From SCQP01 sp050747745 (GTDB lineage: Bacteria > Acidobacteriota > Terriglobia > Terriglobales > SCQP01), in NCBI GenBank assembly GCA_050747745.1, contig JBOGKM010000040.1, forward strand, positions 39,213 through 103,212: DNA of 64,000 nt, in the 5' to 3' direction. Of the stretch, positions 18,123 through 27,273 are shown piece by piece. Made by a program: the position numbers and the translations under genes. How positions within the stretch are numbered: position 1 is the first letter of the stretch; each line of letters starts with the position of its first letter. The notes beneath the pieces are model-generated. The model saw only the letters and a list, made by a program, of their open reading frames with translations. It had not been told where the DNA came from and made no database searches.

Positions 18123-19751
18123 ATGATGGAGGGAATGCATACCGCAGCCGTCATTCCGCCGAGGCGCGTGCAGACTCGCCGGGGTTTAGGTTCGTTTCTC
18201 CTGGGCCTGATCGCGGCGGGCCTGAGCGGCGCCGCCTTGGCGGCTCTGTTTCCCACCATCGGTTGGGATTGGATGGCGTGGTTTGCCCTCGTTCCGCTGT
18301 GGATCGTAGTCGCTCGCGCGGAAAGCGTCTGGCGGGCGCTGTGGCCGGGATACGTTGCCGGAGTAGTCTTTTTCGCCATCAGCTGCCCCTGGATCGCCAC
18401 CACGGTGCATCATTACGGCGACCTCAGCCCGGCGATGGCCGGGGTGGTGTTTATCTGTTTTCTGCTGCTCATGGGCAGCTACCTGGCACTGTTCGCGCTG
18501 CTGGGCTATGCGGTAGGCAAGGGCATAGGGCACCGGCTCTGGCCGCTGCCGTTCGTCTGGGTTGCCGTCGAGCTGTTTCGGACCTACACGCCGATGGGCG
18601 GATTTCCATGGAATCTACTTGGCTACTCGCAGTATCAGCATGTCGGTTTCATGATGTCCACCACCATCGCCGGCGTTTACGGCGCGAGCTTCATCATCGC
18701 GCTGGCCAACACGCTGATTGCCGCGCTAGCGCTGCGCTTCTGGGCAAGCAAGCCAAGGCGCGTGAGCTGGCCCACGCGCGGCGATGCGGCGCTGGCAGTT
18801 GCCCTGGCGATCATTTTGGGCTTTGCGACACTGCCGTACCATCCCCGCACCAGCCCCATTGATCCGCTGCGCGCGCGTTTGGTACAACCCAACACGCCTC
18901 TGGCCGCATCCTGGACCAGCGCCAGCCTGGAGCAGTTTTTACAGCATCAGTTGACGCTTTCCGATCCGGCCGGATCGCCGCCGGTGAATCTCATTCTGTG
19001 GCCGGAACAGCCAGCGCCGCTCGAATACGCCATGCAGCCGGCCTTTCAGGCCATGACCGCCGAGATGGTTTCACGCAGTCACGCCGCCTTCCTGTTTGAC
19101 CAGGTCACCTACGGGCTGACCCCGTCGGGGACACTCGACCTGAACGCGCCCCACAACTCGGCGATTCTGATCCGGCCCGATGGCACCACGGGCGAGCACT
19201 ATAACAAAATCCACCTGGTGCCGTTCGGCGAGTACGTGCCGCTGCCGGGCTGGCTACAGCGCTTTTTGGGCGCCAGCAAGCTGGTGCAGAACGTGGGCAA
19301 TTTTGTGCCCGGCCACCAGTTGACGCTATTTAACGTAGCCGGGCACCGCTTCTCGGCGTTGATCTGCTACGAATCCATTTTCCCGCAACTGGCGCGGCAG
19401 GAAACCAGGCGGGGGGCGGAATGGCTGGTGAACCTTTCCGACGACAGCTGGTACGGCCACTCCTCGGCGCAGGCGCAAGGATTAATGATGGCGCGCACGC
19501 GCGCAATCGAAAACCATCGCTGGCTGCTGCGCGATACCGACAACGGCCTGACCGCGGTGATCGGGCCCTACGGGCGGGTGATGCGGGAGTTGGCGCGTGC
19601 GCAATCCACCTCGATCGAGTCCGGGTTTCAGCCGCTGTCGCAGCTGACCTTCTACACCCGCCACGGCGACTGGCTCGCGTACGCGTGCTGCATCCTCGTA
19701 GCCCTGCTGGGTCTGGCAGCGCTGGTGCGCCGCTGGTTGCCGCACCGGTGA
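18123..19751 (+). CDS. lnt: apolipoprotein N-acyltransferase
   Basis: Last step of lipoprotein maturation at the inner membrane. 542 residues: N-terminal transmembrane helices (about 18-225) and a periplasmic nitrilase-like domain. The catalytic triad is visible as Glu295 (LILWPEQP), Lys362 (HYNKIHLVPFGEYVP) and Cys415 (SALICYESIFP). A final helix lies near 515-535. The ATG at 18123 follows GGAGGG at about -14 and AGGA at -7; ATGs at 18126 and 18135 are alternatives. The long open frame upstream is not homologous. It is convergent with kgd, 3 bases apart. Confidence 0.95.
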   Translation: MMEGMHTAAVIPPRRVQTRRGLGSFLLGLIAAGLSGAALAALFPTIGWDWMAWFALVPLWIVVARAESVWRALWPGYVAGVVFFAISCPWIATTVHHYGDLSPAMAGVVFICFLLLMGSYLALFALLGYAVGKGIGHRLWPLPFVWVAVELFRTYTPMGGFPWNLLGYSQYQHVGFMMSTTIAGVYGASFIIALANTLIAALALRFWASKPRRVSWPTRGDAALAVALAIILGFATLPYHPRTSPIDPLRARLVQPNTPLAASWTSASLEQFLQHQLTLSDPAGSPPVNLILWPEQPAPLEYAMQPAFQAMTAEMVSRSHAAFLFDQVTYGLTPSGTLDLNAPHNSAILIRPDGTTGEHYNKIHLVPFGEYVPLPGWLQRFLGASKLVQNVGNFVPGHQLTLFNVAGHRFSALICYESIFPQLARQETRRGAEWLVNLSDDSWYGHSSAQAQGLMMARTRAIENHRWLLRDTDNGLTAVIGPYGRVMRELARAQSTSIESGFQPLSQLTFYTRHGDWLAYACCILVALLGLAALVRRWLPHR

Positions 19752-19754
19752 AGG

Positions 19755-22700
19755 TTATCCGAGAGCTTCGACGACCAGTGCCGCCTGCTCCTGTTGATGG
19801 CGGCGGAGCGAGCCGGTGGCGGGGCTGGGACTTTCCTTGCGGCTCACGTGCGCCAGCGCGGCGGTAGCGGCCAGCAGCGCGCGCAGGCGCGGCTCGGCGA
19901 ACGACCACGCGCCCTGGTTTTCCGGCTCTTCTTGTACCCAGCAGCAGTCGCTGAGCTGAGGATAGCGCGCCAACTCGCGGCCCAATGCCTCCGCCGGGAA
20001 CGGATACAACTGTTCCACGCGGATGATGGCCGGCTCGCCGGCCTGCCTAGTTTTGCGCGCCTTGGTCAGGTCGTAATAAACCTTGCCCGAGCACAGCAGC
20101 GCACGGCGCGTCTGCGCCGGCGCGAGCGCGTCACCGATCACCGGCTGGAAGCTTCCGCTGGTGAACTCGGCAAAGGGCGAGGCCACCTCGGGATGGCGCA
20201 GCAGGCTTTTGGGCGTGAGCAGCACCAGGGGGCGGCGGGGGCGCCGCAGGCCCTGATCGCGCAGCAGATGAAAATACTGCGACGCGGTGGTGCAGTTGGC
20301 GATGCGCCAGTTGTTTTCGGCCGAAAGCTGCAGGAAGCGCTCCAGCCGTGCGCTGGAATGCTCCGGACCCTGGCCTTCGAAGCCATGAGGCAGCAGCAGC
20401 GTGAGGCCGCTGGTGCGGGACCATTTGGTCTCTGACGAAGAGAGAAACTGGTCAATGATGACCTGTGCGCCGTTGGCGAAATCGCCGAACTGGGCCTCCC
20501 AGAGCACCATCGCCGTGGCATGCGACATGGCGTAGCCGAACTCGAAGCCCATGGCCGCTTCTTCCGACAGCAGGCTATCGTAGATCTCCACCGGCCGCTG
20601 CGCGGCATCGAGATGGGCCAGCGGAATGTAGAACGCCGCGGTTTCGAAATCGTACAGGAGGGCGTGGCGCTGGCTGAAGGTGCCACGCCCGGTGTCTTGG
20701 CCGCTCAGGCGGACGGGCACGCCTTCCAGCGCCAGCGAACCCAGCGCCAGCGCCTCGGCGAGAGACCAATCCACCGCCCCGCGCGTGGCAATGGCCTGCG
20801 CCCGGCGGCTGATGAAATTTTTCAGTTTGGGATGGAGATGAAACCCGTCCGGCAGAGCCGTCAAGCGCTCGCCGATCTGCGCCAGCGTGGCCTCGGCCAC
20901 GCCGGTTGCGGGGGCAAACGGCACGGCCTCGGGTTCCGGCACTGCCGGTGGCACCGGCTGCGCCGCCGCATCGCTGAGCGCCTGCCGCGTCGCCTGGCGC
21001 TCGCTGTCGGCCTCGGCTTCGCTCAGCTGCCCGGCGCGTACCAGCGCGGCAGCGTAAAGGACACGCACGGAGGGATGCTGATCAATATTGCGGTACATGA
21101 CCGGCGAGGTCAGGCTGGGATCGTCGGCCTCATTGTGCCCGTGGCGCCGATAGCAGACCATATCCACCACCACGTCTTTGCGGAACTCCCGCCGGAAGGC
21201 GTAGGCGAGCTCCATGGCCCGCACGACGGCTTCCGGATCGTCGCCGTTGACGTGGAAGATCGGCGCCTGGATGGTGCGCGCGATGTCGGTGCAATAGAGT
21301 GAGGAACGAGCACCTGCGGGGGCGGTGGTAAAGCCGATCTGGTTGTTGATGACGAAGTGCATCGTGCCGCCGGTACGATAACCGCCCAACTGCGACAGGT
21401 TCAACGTTTCCGCCACCACGCCTTCGCCCGCCATGGCCGCATCGCCGTGAATGAGGATCGGCAACACCTGCTGGCCGCGCTCGTCGCCGGAGCGCCCGCG
21501 CAGGTCCTGGCGCGCGCGCGCGCTGCCCTCGACCACAGGATCGACCTCTTCGAGGTGGCTGGGGTTGTTGATCATCTCCACCGGCAGGCGCACGCCCTCA
21601 GGCGTAAGGTGGGCGCCGCGCGCACCGAGATGGTATTTCACATCGCCCGAGCCGTCGACGCTTTCCGGGTCCTGATCCTCGAACTTGGAAAACATCTCGT
21701 TCATGCTCAGCCCGAGCACGTTGACCAGCACGTTCAACCGTCCGCGGTGCGCCATCCCGAGCACGATTTCCTGCGCGCCATCGCGGCTGGCCAGATTCAG
21801 GAACGTGTCCAGCGCCGGAATCATCGCCTCGGCTCCCTCCAGGGAAAAGCGCTTGTGGCCGACGAAGCGCGCCTGCAGCAAGTGTTCGAGTTCCTCCGCC
21901 TGCGTGAGTTTGGCCAGTGCCCGCCGCTGCTGCCCGGCGCTCAGTCCGCGGCGAGCGGAAGGCGGTTCCATGTGCTCCTGTAGCCATTGCCGCTCTTCCG
22001 GGCGCTGCAGGTGCATGAACTCCAGCGTCAGCGTACCGCAGTAGGTGGCATGCAGCACCTGCAGAATATCCGCCAAGCTGCAGGTCGGCCCGGCGTCGGG
22101 GCCGCGCCCGGCGAGCGGGCACAAAAACTGCTCTTGCATGTCGGCCGGTCCGAGGCCGTAGTGCTGGGGTTCTAACTCGGGATGCGGCTTGGTTTCCTGC
22201 ATGCCCAATGGATCCACGTGGGCCAGCAGATGGCCGCGCACGCGGAAGTTATGCACCAGTTGAAATACCGCCGCCTGCTTGCGCACCGTTTCCAGATCCG
22301 GTGCGCCAGGAGCGAAAAGCGCTGCCGGGGGCGCGGGTGCTCCGGCGCCCGCGATGGCGGGCGCCAGGCGCAGCAGGGGAGCCAGACTGATGCCCAGATC
22401 GGCGTAGATGCGCTGGTAGAAGCCGTCGGCACCGTTGAGCAGCGCGTCCACCCGCGCCAGAAAAGCGCCCGACTCGGCCCCCTGCACAATGCGATGATCG
22501 TAGGTACACGACAGCGTGAAAGATTTGCCCACACCCAGCACCCGCAGCGTGGATTCGGCAACATGTTCAAAACCTGCCGGCCATGCCACCACTCCGGCGG
22601 CGATGTTGGCCGCCTGTCCCGCTAACAGTCGCGGCACCGAAGCGCGCGTGCCCAGCGTGCCCGGGTTGGTCAGGCCGATGGTCGAGCCCTGCAGATCATC

Positions 22701-23351
22701 CGGCGAAATTTTGCCGCTGCGCGCCGCCTGGACGAGGCGTTCGCACTCGGCAGAGAAATCGGTAAAGTTGCGGCTCTCCGCCTGCTTCACCACAGGCACC
22801 AACAGCGAGCGCCCTCCGGCGCGCTCCACATCCACCGCCAGACCCAGGTTCACGTGTCCGCGTTCAATGCGGCTGGGCCGCCCGTCAGCGATCGTGTAGG
22901 CGCGATTCAGCGCTGGGAACGCCTCCAGTGCGCGCACCATGGCCCAGGCCAGCAGTGGCGTGATCGCCAGCTTTTTGCCCTGCGGCGCCAAGGTCTGGTT
23001 CATCTGACGGCGGTTCAGCTCGAGCAACTCGACCGCGATCGAGCGCTGCGATGTCGCCGTCGGGACCGCAAGGCTGGCTTCCATGTTGGCGGCCAGCCGC
23101 TCCGCCGGCCCGCTAAGCGCGCTCACCGTGTCGCCAGGCAGCAGAGCCATCGGCGGCGCCGCAGCGGCGTGGGCGGCCGGAGCGGCGGCGTGTCCATTGC
23201 CGGCCAGGCGGTCAAAAATGCTGCGCCAGGCTTCCGGCACGGCTTGCGAGTTGGCCCGATACAACCGCCAGAGTTCGCGCCCATAGCCTCCGTTGGCGCC
23301 CAAGGTTTCCAAATAAGTTTCGATCTGTGCGTCGGGTTCGCTGAGCGGCAT
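19755..23351 (-). CDS. kgd: fused E2-E1 2-oxoglutarate dehydrogenase/decarboxylase (Kgd/OdhA type)
   Basis: 1198 residues. Domains in order: short E1 leader helix (GYGRELWRLYRANSQAVPEAW), Ala/Pro linker (51-80), an acyltransferase (E2) catalytic domain (about 85-315) with DHR at 285-287 (YDHRIVQGAESG), then the thiamine-diphosphate E1 component (about 350-1198) with GMAHRGRLNVLVNVLG, HGDAAMAGEGVVAE, RRHGHNEADDP and AQFGDFANGAQ. There is no lipoyl domain, so a separate lipoylated partner is required, as in actinobacterial OdhA/Kgd. AGGAGA precedes the ATG. It is divergent from the PLP decarboxylase by 44 bases. Confidence 0.93.
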   Translation of the reverse strand: MPLSEPDAQIETYLETLGANGGYGRELWRLYRANSQAVPEAWRSIFDRLAGNGHAAAPAAHAAAAPPMALLPGDTVSALSGPAERLAANMEASLAVPTATSQRSIAVELLELNRRQMNQTLAPQGKKLAITPLLAWAMVRALEAFPALNRAYTIADGRPSRIERGHVNLGLAVDVERAGGRSLLVPVVKQAESRNFTDFSAECERLVQAARSGKISPDDLQGSTIGLTNPGTLGTRASVPRLLAGQAANIAAGVVAWPAGFEHVAESTLRVLGVGKSFTLSCTYDHRIVQGAESGAFLARVDALLNGADGFYQRIYADLGISLAPLLRLAPAIAGAGAPAPPAALFAPGAPDLETVRKQAAVFQLVHNFRVRGHLLAHVDPLGMQETKPHPELEPQHYGLGPADMQEQFLCPLAGRGPDAGPTCSLADILQVLHATYCGTLTLEFMHLQRPEERQWLQEHMEPPSARRGLSAGQQRRALAKLTQAEELEHLLQARFVGHKRFSLEGAEAMIPALDTFLNLASRDGAQEIVLGMAHRGRLNVLVNVLGLSMNEMFSKFEDQDPESVDGSGDVKYHLGARGAHLTPEGVRLPVEMINNPSHLEEVDPVVEGSARARQDLRGRSGDERGQQVLPILIHGDAAMAGEGVVAETLNLSQLGGYRTGGTMHFVINNQIGFTTAPAGARSSLYCTDIARTIQAPIFHVNGDDPEAVVRAMELAYAFRREFRKDVVVDMVCYRRHGHNEADDPSLTSPVMYRNIDQHPSVRVLYAAALVRAGQLSEAEADSERQATRQALSDAAAQPVPPAVPEPEAVPFAPATGVAEATLAQIGERLTALPDGFHLHPKLKNFISRRAQAIATRGAVDWSLAEALALGSLALEGVPVRLSGQDTGRGTFSQRHALLYDFETAAFYIPLAHLDAAQRPVEIYDSLLSEEAAMGFEFGYAMSHATAMVLWEAQFGDFANGAQVIIDQFLSSSETKWSRTSGLTLLLPHGFEGQGPEHSSARLERFLQLSAENNWRIANCTTASQYFHLLRDQGLRRPRRPLVLLTPKSLLRHPEVASPFAEFTSGSFQPVIGDALAPAQTRRALLCSGKVYYDLTKARKTRQAGEPAIIRVEQLYPFPAEALGRELARYPQLSDCCWVQEEPENQGAWSFAEPRLRALLAATAALAHVSRKESPSPATGSLRRHQQEQAALVVEALG

Positions 23352-23395
23352 AGTTGTTTCTCCTAAAATTATACCTGTCTGAATAGGAGATCTCT

Positions 23396-24847
23396 GTGAC
23401 CGCTGATCCCGCCGATCTCGCGCTGAATGCCGCGGTGCGGCTGCAGCTCTGGCAGAAATTGGCCACCGAAGTGGAGCGTTATCTGCGGCAGGTCGCCGCA
23501 GCGCCGGTGGCGCCCCCGCTGGATGCGGCCGCGCTGCGTGGCGAGCTGGCCCGCATTGGTTTTGGCGGCATGGAACCGGTGGAGGCGATGCAGTTTGCCG
23601 TCACGGGACTGTGGGCGCAGCAGGTGCATACGCCGCATCCGCGATATTTCGGTCTGTTCAATCCCGCGCCCACCACCATGGGCGTAATCGCCGATGCGTT
23701 GGTGGCGGCTTTCAATCCGCAGCTCGCCGCCTGGAGCCACGCGCCGTTCGCGGCCGAGGTGGAAGAGCATTTGCTACGCGAGGTGGCGGTCAAATTCGGC
23801 TACGAGCGCGCAAGCGCCGATGGTGTCTTCACCAGCGGCGGTGCCGAAGCCAACCACACCGCGCTGCTGTGCGCCCTCACCCACGCCTTTCCGGAATACG
23901 CCCGCGGCGGCGCCCGCGCGCTGCCGCAAGCGCCGGCCATTTATGTCTCCAGCCAGAGCCATCACTCCATGTTGAAGGCGGCGCGGCTGTGCGGCCTGGG
24001 AACGGACGTAGTGCGCGTGCTGGAGGTCGATGCCGGGCTGCGCCTGCAGCCTGAGGCCGCAGCGGCCGCCCTCGGCCGCGACCGCTCAGTCGGACTGCGT
24101 CCGCTGCTGCTGGTTGCAACCGTGGGCACGACGAGCGCAGGCGTGGTGGATCCGGTGGGGGCACTGGCCGAGTTGGCGGCGCGTGAAGGTCTCTGGCTGC
24201 ACGCCGATGCCGCCTGGGGCGGTCTGGCGGCGCTAGTGCCCGAGCTGCACCCGGTGATCGCCGGCATCGAGCGCGCAGATTCCATCACCTTCGACGCCCA
24301 CAAGTCGCTCTCGGTGCCGATGGCCGCGGGCATGCTGCTCACACGCCATCCTGAGATTCTCGAACGCACGTTCCGCGTAGGCGAAAACTATATGCCCCGC
24401 GACGCCGCCGCCAGGGGTGATGCCGGCGTGGATCCTTTTGCGCACTCGATGCAGTGGTCGCGCCGCTTCATCGGGTTGAAGCTGTTTCTCTCGCTCGCCG
24501 TGGCCGGCTGGGGCGGCTACACCGCTGTGCTGCGCCATCAGCTGGCGATGGCCGAGCTGCTGCGAACGGCCGCACCCGCGGCGGGCTGGCGTGTGGTCAA
24601 CGACACGCCACTGCCTCTGGTCTGCCTGGCCGATGCCGCTGAGGGCGGCGACCGGCCCGAATATATCGAAGCGATGGTGCGCGCGGCGGTCGCCTCCGGC
24701 GAAGTTTGGGTGTCGGCGGCTGCGCTGCCGCACCGCCGCGCCGCCATACGCTGCTGCATCACCAACTACCGTACCCAGCCCGCCGATCTTCAGGCCCTGC
24801 TCGCCTGCCTCAACCGCGCCCGCAGCCACGCGGCCCTTACCAGGTAA
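23396..24847 (+). CDS. PLP-dependent group II decarboxylase family protein
   Basis: 483 residues resembling aromatic-amino-acid/glutamate decarboxylases: PRYFGLFNPAPTTMG near the active site, VFTSGGAEANHTAL binding the phosphate, HADAAWGG with the PLP-pairing aspartate, and the Schiff-base lysine in TFDAHKSLSVP. The C-terminal domain is complete (VWVSAAALPHRRAAIRCCITNY). The GTG at 23396 follows AGGAG at proper spacing. The substrate is not decidable from these motifs. It ends 11 bases inside the 3' end of the opposite-strand barrel gene. Confidence 0.85.
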   Translation: MTADPADLALNAAVRLQLWQKLATEVERYLRQVAAAPVAPPLDAAALRGELARIGFGGMEPVEAMQFAVTGLWAQQVHTPHPRYFGLFNPAPTTMGVIADALVAAFNPQLAAWSHAPFAAEVEEHLLREVAVKFGYERASADGVFTSGGAEANHTALLCALTHAFPEYARGGARALPQAPAIYVSSQSHHSMLKAARLCGLGTDVVRVLEVDAGLRLQPEAAAAALGRDRSVGLRPLLLVATVGTTSAGVVDPVGALAELAAREGLWLHADAAWGGLAALVPELHPVIAGIERADSITFDAHKSLSVPMAAGMLLTRHPEILERTFRVGENYMPRDAAARGDAGVDPFAHSMQWSRRFIGLKLFLSLAVAGWGGYTAVLRHQLAMAELLRTAAPAAGWRVVNDTPLPLVCLADAAEGGDRPEYIEAMVRAAVASGEVWVSAAALPHRRAAIRCCITNYRTQPADLQALLACLNRARSHAALTR

Positions 24848-25478
24848 GGATCAAGCCCACCGAAGGCTGCGAAACGTAGGTCCATTTATTGACCGCAAGC
24901 GCGGAGTTTTTGAAATCGGGAACTTTGAAGAACAATCCCTGGTATTCCGCCCGCGCGCCCAGATCGAAAATGTGGAAATCCACGCCCGCGCCCACATTCG
25001 CCGCTCCGCGTACCTGGTTGCGGAGCACCAATCCGGTGAAGTTGGCGCGCGGGCTGAAAATCAGCGCTCCGCCGCCGGCGAGGATAAAGGGTTGGAAAAT
25101 GCCGCCGATGCGCGGTGTGGTGATCACCTCGTTGGCGACGGCTTCCTGCATATTGGCCGTAATGGAATAATTCAGCGCAGGCGTATTCGGGGCCGTAGCG
25201 GGCGTGATGTAACTCTGCCCGTTGCGGGTATAGCTGTATTCCACCTCGAGTGCCTCCCAGTGGTTCAGGTACAGACGATAGCCGACCAGCAGCCCGGCGG
25301 AATTCTTTGCCAGATGCGTAGTCGGCGCAGTCGCCACGGTCCCGGCCAAGCTGTTTGTACTCTTAGTGAAGACGCCGGTTACTTGAATTGAGAGCTCCGA
25401 GTGCTGCACGCCTTGCGCTCCGGCCGCAATGCCCAGGCCAGCGGCTATTATAATGGCTAATGTCGCACTACGATACAT
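24837..25478 (-). CDS. outer-membrane beta-barrel protein
   Basis: 213 residues. A signal peptide (MYRSATLAIIIAAGLGIAAGAQG) is followed by alternating amphipathic strands with glycine/aromatic turns (GLLVGYRLYLNHWEALEVEY, PFILAGGGALIFSP) and a terminal strand ending in SVGLILTW, with an aromatic last residue as recognised by the BAM machinery. The size fits an eight-stranded OmpA/OmpW-like barrel. Function unknown. The gene ends 11 bases inside the 3' end of the PLP decarboxylase gene. Confidence 0.78.
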   Translation of the reverse strand: MYRSATLAIIIAAGLGIAAGAQGVQHSELSIQVTGVFTKSTNSLAGTVATAPTTHLAKNSAGLLVGYRLYLNHWEALEVEYSYTRNGQSYITPATAPNTPALNYSITANMQEAVANEVITTPRIGGIFQPFILAGGGALIFSPRANFTGLVLRNQVRGAANVGAGVDFHIFDLGARAEYQGLFFKVPDFKNSALAVNKWTYVSQPSVGLILTW

Positions 25479-25581
25479 TGATCAGACCTCCGTATGCTTA
25501 GTGCGATGCCCGATTCCACGCGGAAGAGGGCTCGGGTGGGAGGTCCGATTGAGCAGCGTGGAACGGAAGCGGCGGGCGGGG

Positions 25582-25657
<76 letters not shown>

Positions 25658-25699
25658 ACTGTGGTGCCAACTCGTGTATTTGGGGTCAGTTGGCGCCGT

Positions 25700-25970
25700 C
25701 GCACAACGTCCGCTCCAGCCGGGCCAAAACCGCTGGTGGCTGTTTCAGTGGCTGTTGCGGCCGCCGCCGGATCCGCCAGCCGCTCCACGGCCTGCAACTG
25801 GCGCTGCGGAGCGAGATGGGCATAGCGACAGGTCATGGCAAGGGTCCGGCGACCCATCAATTCTTGCACGGTTCGGATGTCCACGCCAGCCATGACGAGA
25901 CGGCTGGCGAACGTACCGCAGGCAATGCCACGAGAAGTCCGGCAAGGCCGGCAGGCGCACCGCGTTCTTA
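25700..25970 (-). pseudogene. remnant of a tyrosine recombinase (phage-type integrase) C-terminus
   Basis: The minus strand encodes TFASRLVMAGVDIRTVQEL followed by MGRRTLAMTCRYAHL, the C-terminal catalytic part of tyrosine integrases (the RYAHL box ends with the region before the catalytic Tyr). The preceding box, DFSWHCLR, is in a different frame: between LR and TFAS (about 25912-25916) the expected histidine codon is shortened by two bases. The N-terminal two thirds are absent. It is therefore a frameshifted, truncated relic. Location next to tRNA-Phe agrees with insertion of an element at this tRNA, although the relic is on the 5' side of the tRNA. Confidence 0.75.
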
Positions 25971-26152
25971 GGCCAGTGGGCATAACGCGGCGGATCATAT
26001 TCCGCTCTGGGCGCGGATGGTGGGAGGGCGCGGAAGCATTTTGCGCCAGAAGCGGAGCGGCGGCCACCAGTAGAACGACAGGCAGCGCGTGCCGGACTAT
26101 GGGATCGAAGCTCCCTGAAGTTAGGGACGCTGCCGACCGGCTTGCCGTTACA
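25971..26152. other. non-coding scar with a signal-peptide-like remnant
   Basis: No intact gene. On the minus strand one frame reads RHALPVVLLVAAAPLLAQNA (about 26035-26095), which looks like the signal peptide of a lost secreted protein, running straight into the integrase relic. No ATG/GTG/TTG start is well placed. Probably the junction left by a deletion. Confidence 0.35.
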
Positions 26153-27211
26153 TCACGGGCGGGCTTCAAAGACCAAGTGAAGCGGGGTTTCGGCGGCGCG
26201 GCGAAAATGGCTGAAACCGCCCCGGGCCACCACGTCGCGCAGGCGCTGCTCGCCGGCTTGCGCTCCCAGCGCCAGGCCGACCTCCTGGGAAAGCGAAGCG
26301 GGAGTACACAGTAGTGTGGAAGCACCGTAGTAGGCGCGGCCGATAGGATTGAGATTGCCGGTCAGGTCATCTTGGGCGAAGGGTTCGACGATCATCCAAG
26401 CGCCGTCTTTTTTGAGCGAGGCACGAACGTGGGCGGCCGCGCCAACCGGATCGCCCATGTCGTGCAGGCAATCGAAAAAGGCGACGAAATCGAAATCAGC
26501 GCCGGGATAATCTTTGGCCTGCGCGACTTCGAAGCGGATGCGATCGCCCACGCCTGCCTGGCGGGCGCGCTGGCGGGCGGCGACGAGGGAGGATTCGTGA
26601 TAGTCGAAGCCGGTGAATGACGAGACAGGGAAAGCTTGCGCCATCAGGATGGTCGAAGCACCCAGGCCGCAGCCCACATCGGCAACCCGCGCGCCGGCGC
26701 GCAGCTTGGATTCGACGCCATCCAGAGCGGGTATCCAGGAGCTGACCAGGTTGGCGGCATAGCTGGGGCGGAAAAAGCGCTCGGTGCCCACGAACAGTTC
26801 GGGATGATGTTCGTGCCAGCCCATGCCCTTGCCGGTGCGAAAGCACGCGGCCACGCGCTCCTGTGATTTTACCGCCGCCAAAGCGCACTGAAAAGCGCCC
26901 GGCAGAAAAACCGGGCTGCCCTCGTCGGCGAGGGCGAAGGCCTGCTCTTCCGAGAGATGAAATTTGCCGCTGGCGGAGTCGTAGTTGGCGTAGCCGCCCG
27001 CCGCCTGGGCGCACAGCCACTCGCGCACGTAACGCTCGGCGGTGCCGGTGATGCGGGCCAGCTCGGCCGGGGTTTGCGGGCCATGCGCCGCCAGTGCTTT
27101 GTAAAGACCGAGCTGATCGCCGATGCAGATCAGCGCCGCTTGGAGCGTAGCTCCGAAATCAACGACCGCCTTAACCACGAACTCGTGAAGTTTATCCGGA
27201 TTGACTGCCAT
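26153..27211 (-). CDS. SAM-dependent methyltransferase with N-terminal winged helix
   Basis: 352 residues. An N-terminal winged-helix/dimerisation region (about 25-95: LGLYKALAAHGPQTPAELARITGTAERYVREWL) precedes a Rossmann methyltransferase domain with motif I VADVGCGLGASTILMAQ (about 170-186), motif II FTGFDYHE and FVAFFDCLHDMGDPVGA. This is the layout of the UbiE/rhodoquinone-methylase-like and multifunctional O-methyltransferase families. The substrate is unknown. The region between it and tRNA-Phe is eroded, so it may border a former insertion. Confidence 0.8.
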   Translation of the reverse strand: MAVNPDKLHEFVVKAVVDFGATLQAALICIGDQLGLYKALAAHGPQTPAELARITGTAERYVREWLCAQAAGGYANYDSASGKFHLSEEQAFALADEGSPVFLPGAFQCALAAVKSQERVAACFRTGKGMGWHEHHPELFVGTERFFRPSYAANLVSSWIPALDGVESKLRAGARVADVGCGLGASTILMAQAFPVSSFTGFDYHESSLVAARQRARQAGVGDRIRFEVAQAKDYPGADFDFVAFFDCLHDMGDPVGAAAHVRASLKKDGAWMIVEPFAQDDLTGNLNPIGRAYYGASTLLCTPASLSQEVGLALGAQAGEQRLRDVVARGGFSHFRRAAETPLHLVFEARP

Positions 27212-27273
27212 GGAAAGAATGTGGCCGGTTTGCGCGCGCCGCGCAAGTAGCCTAAAAGGACCATAGACTATAT

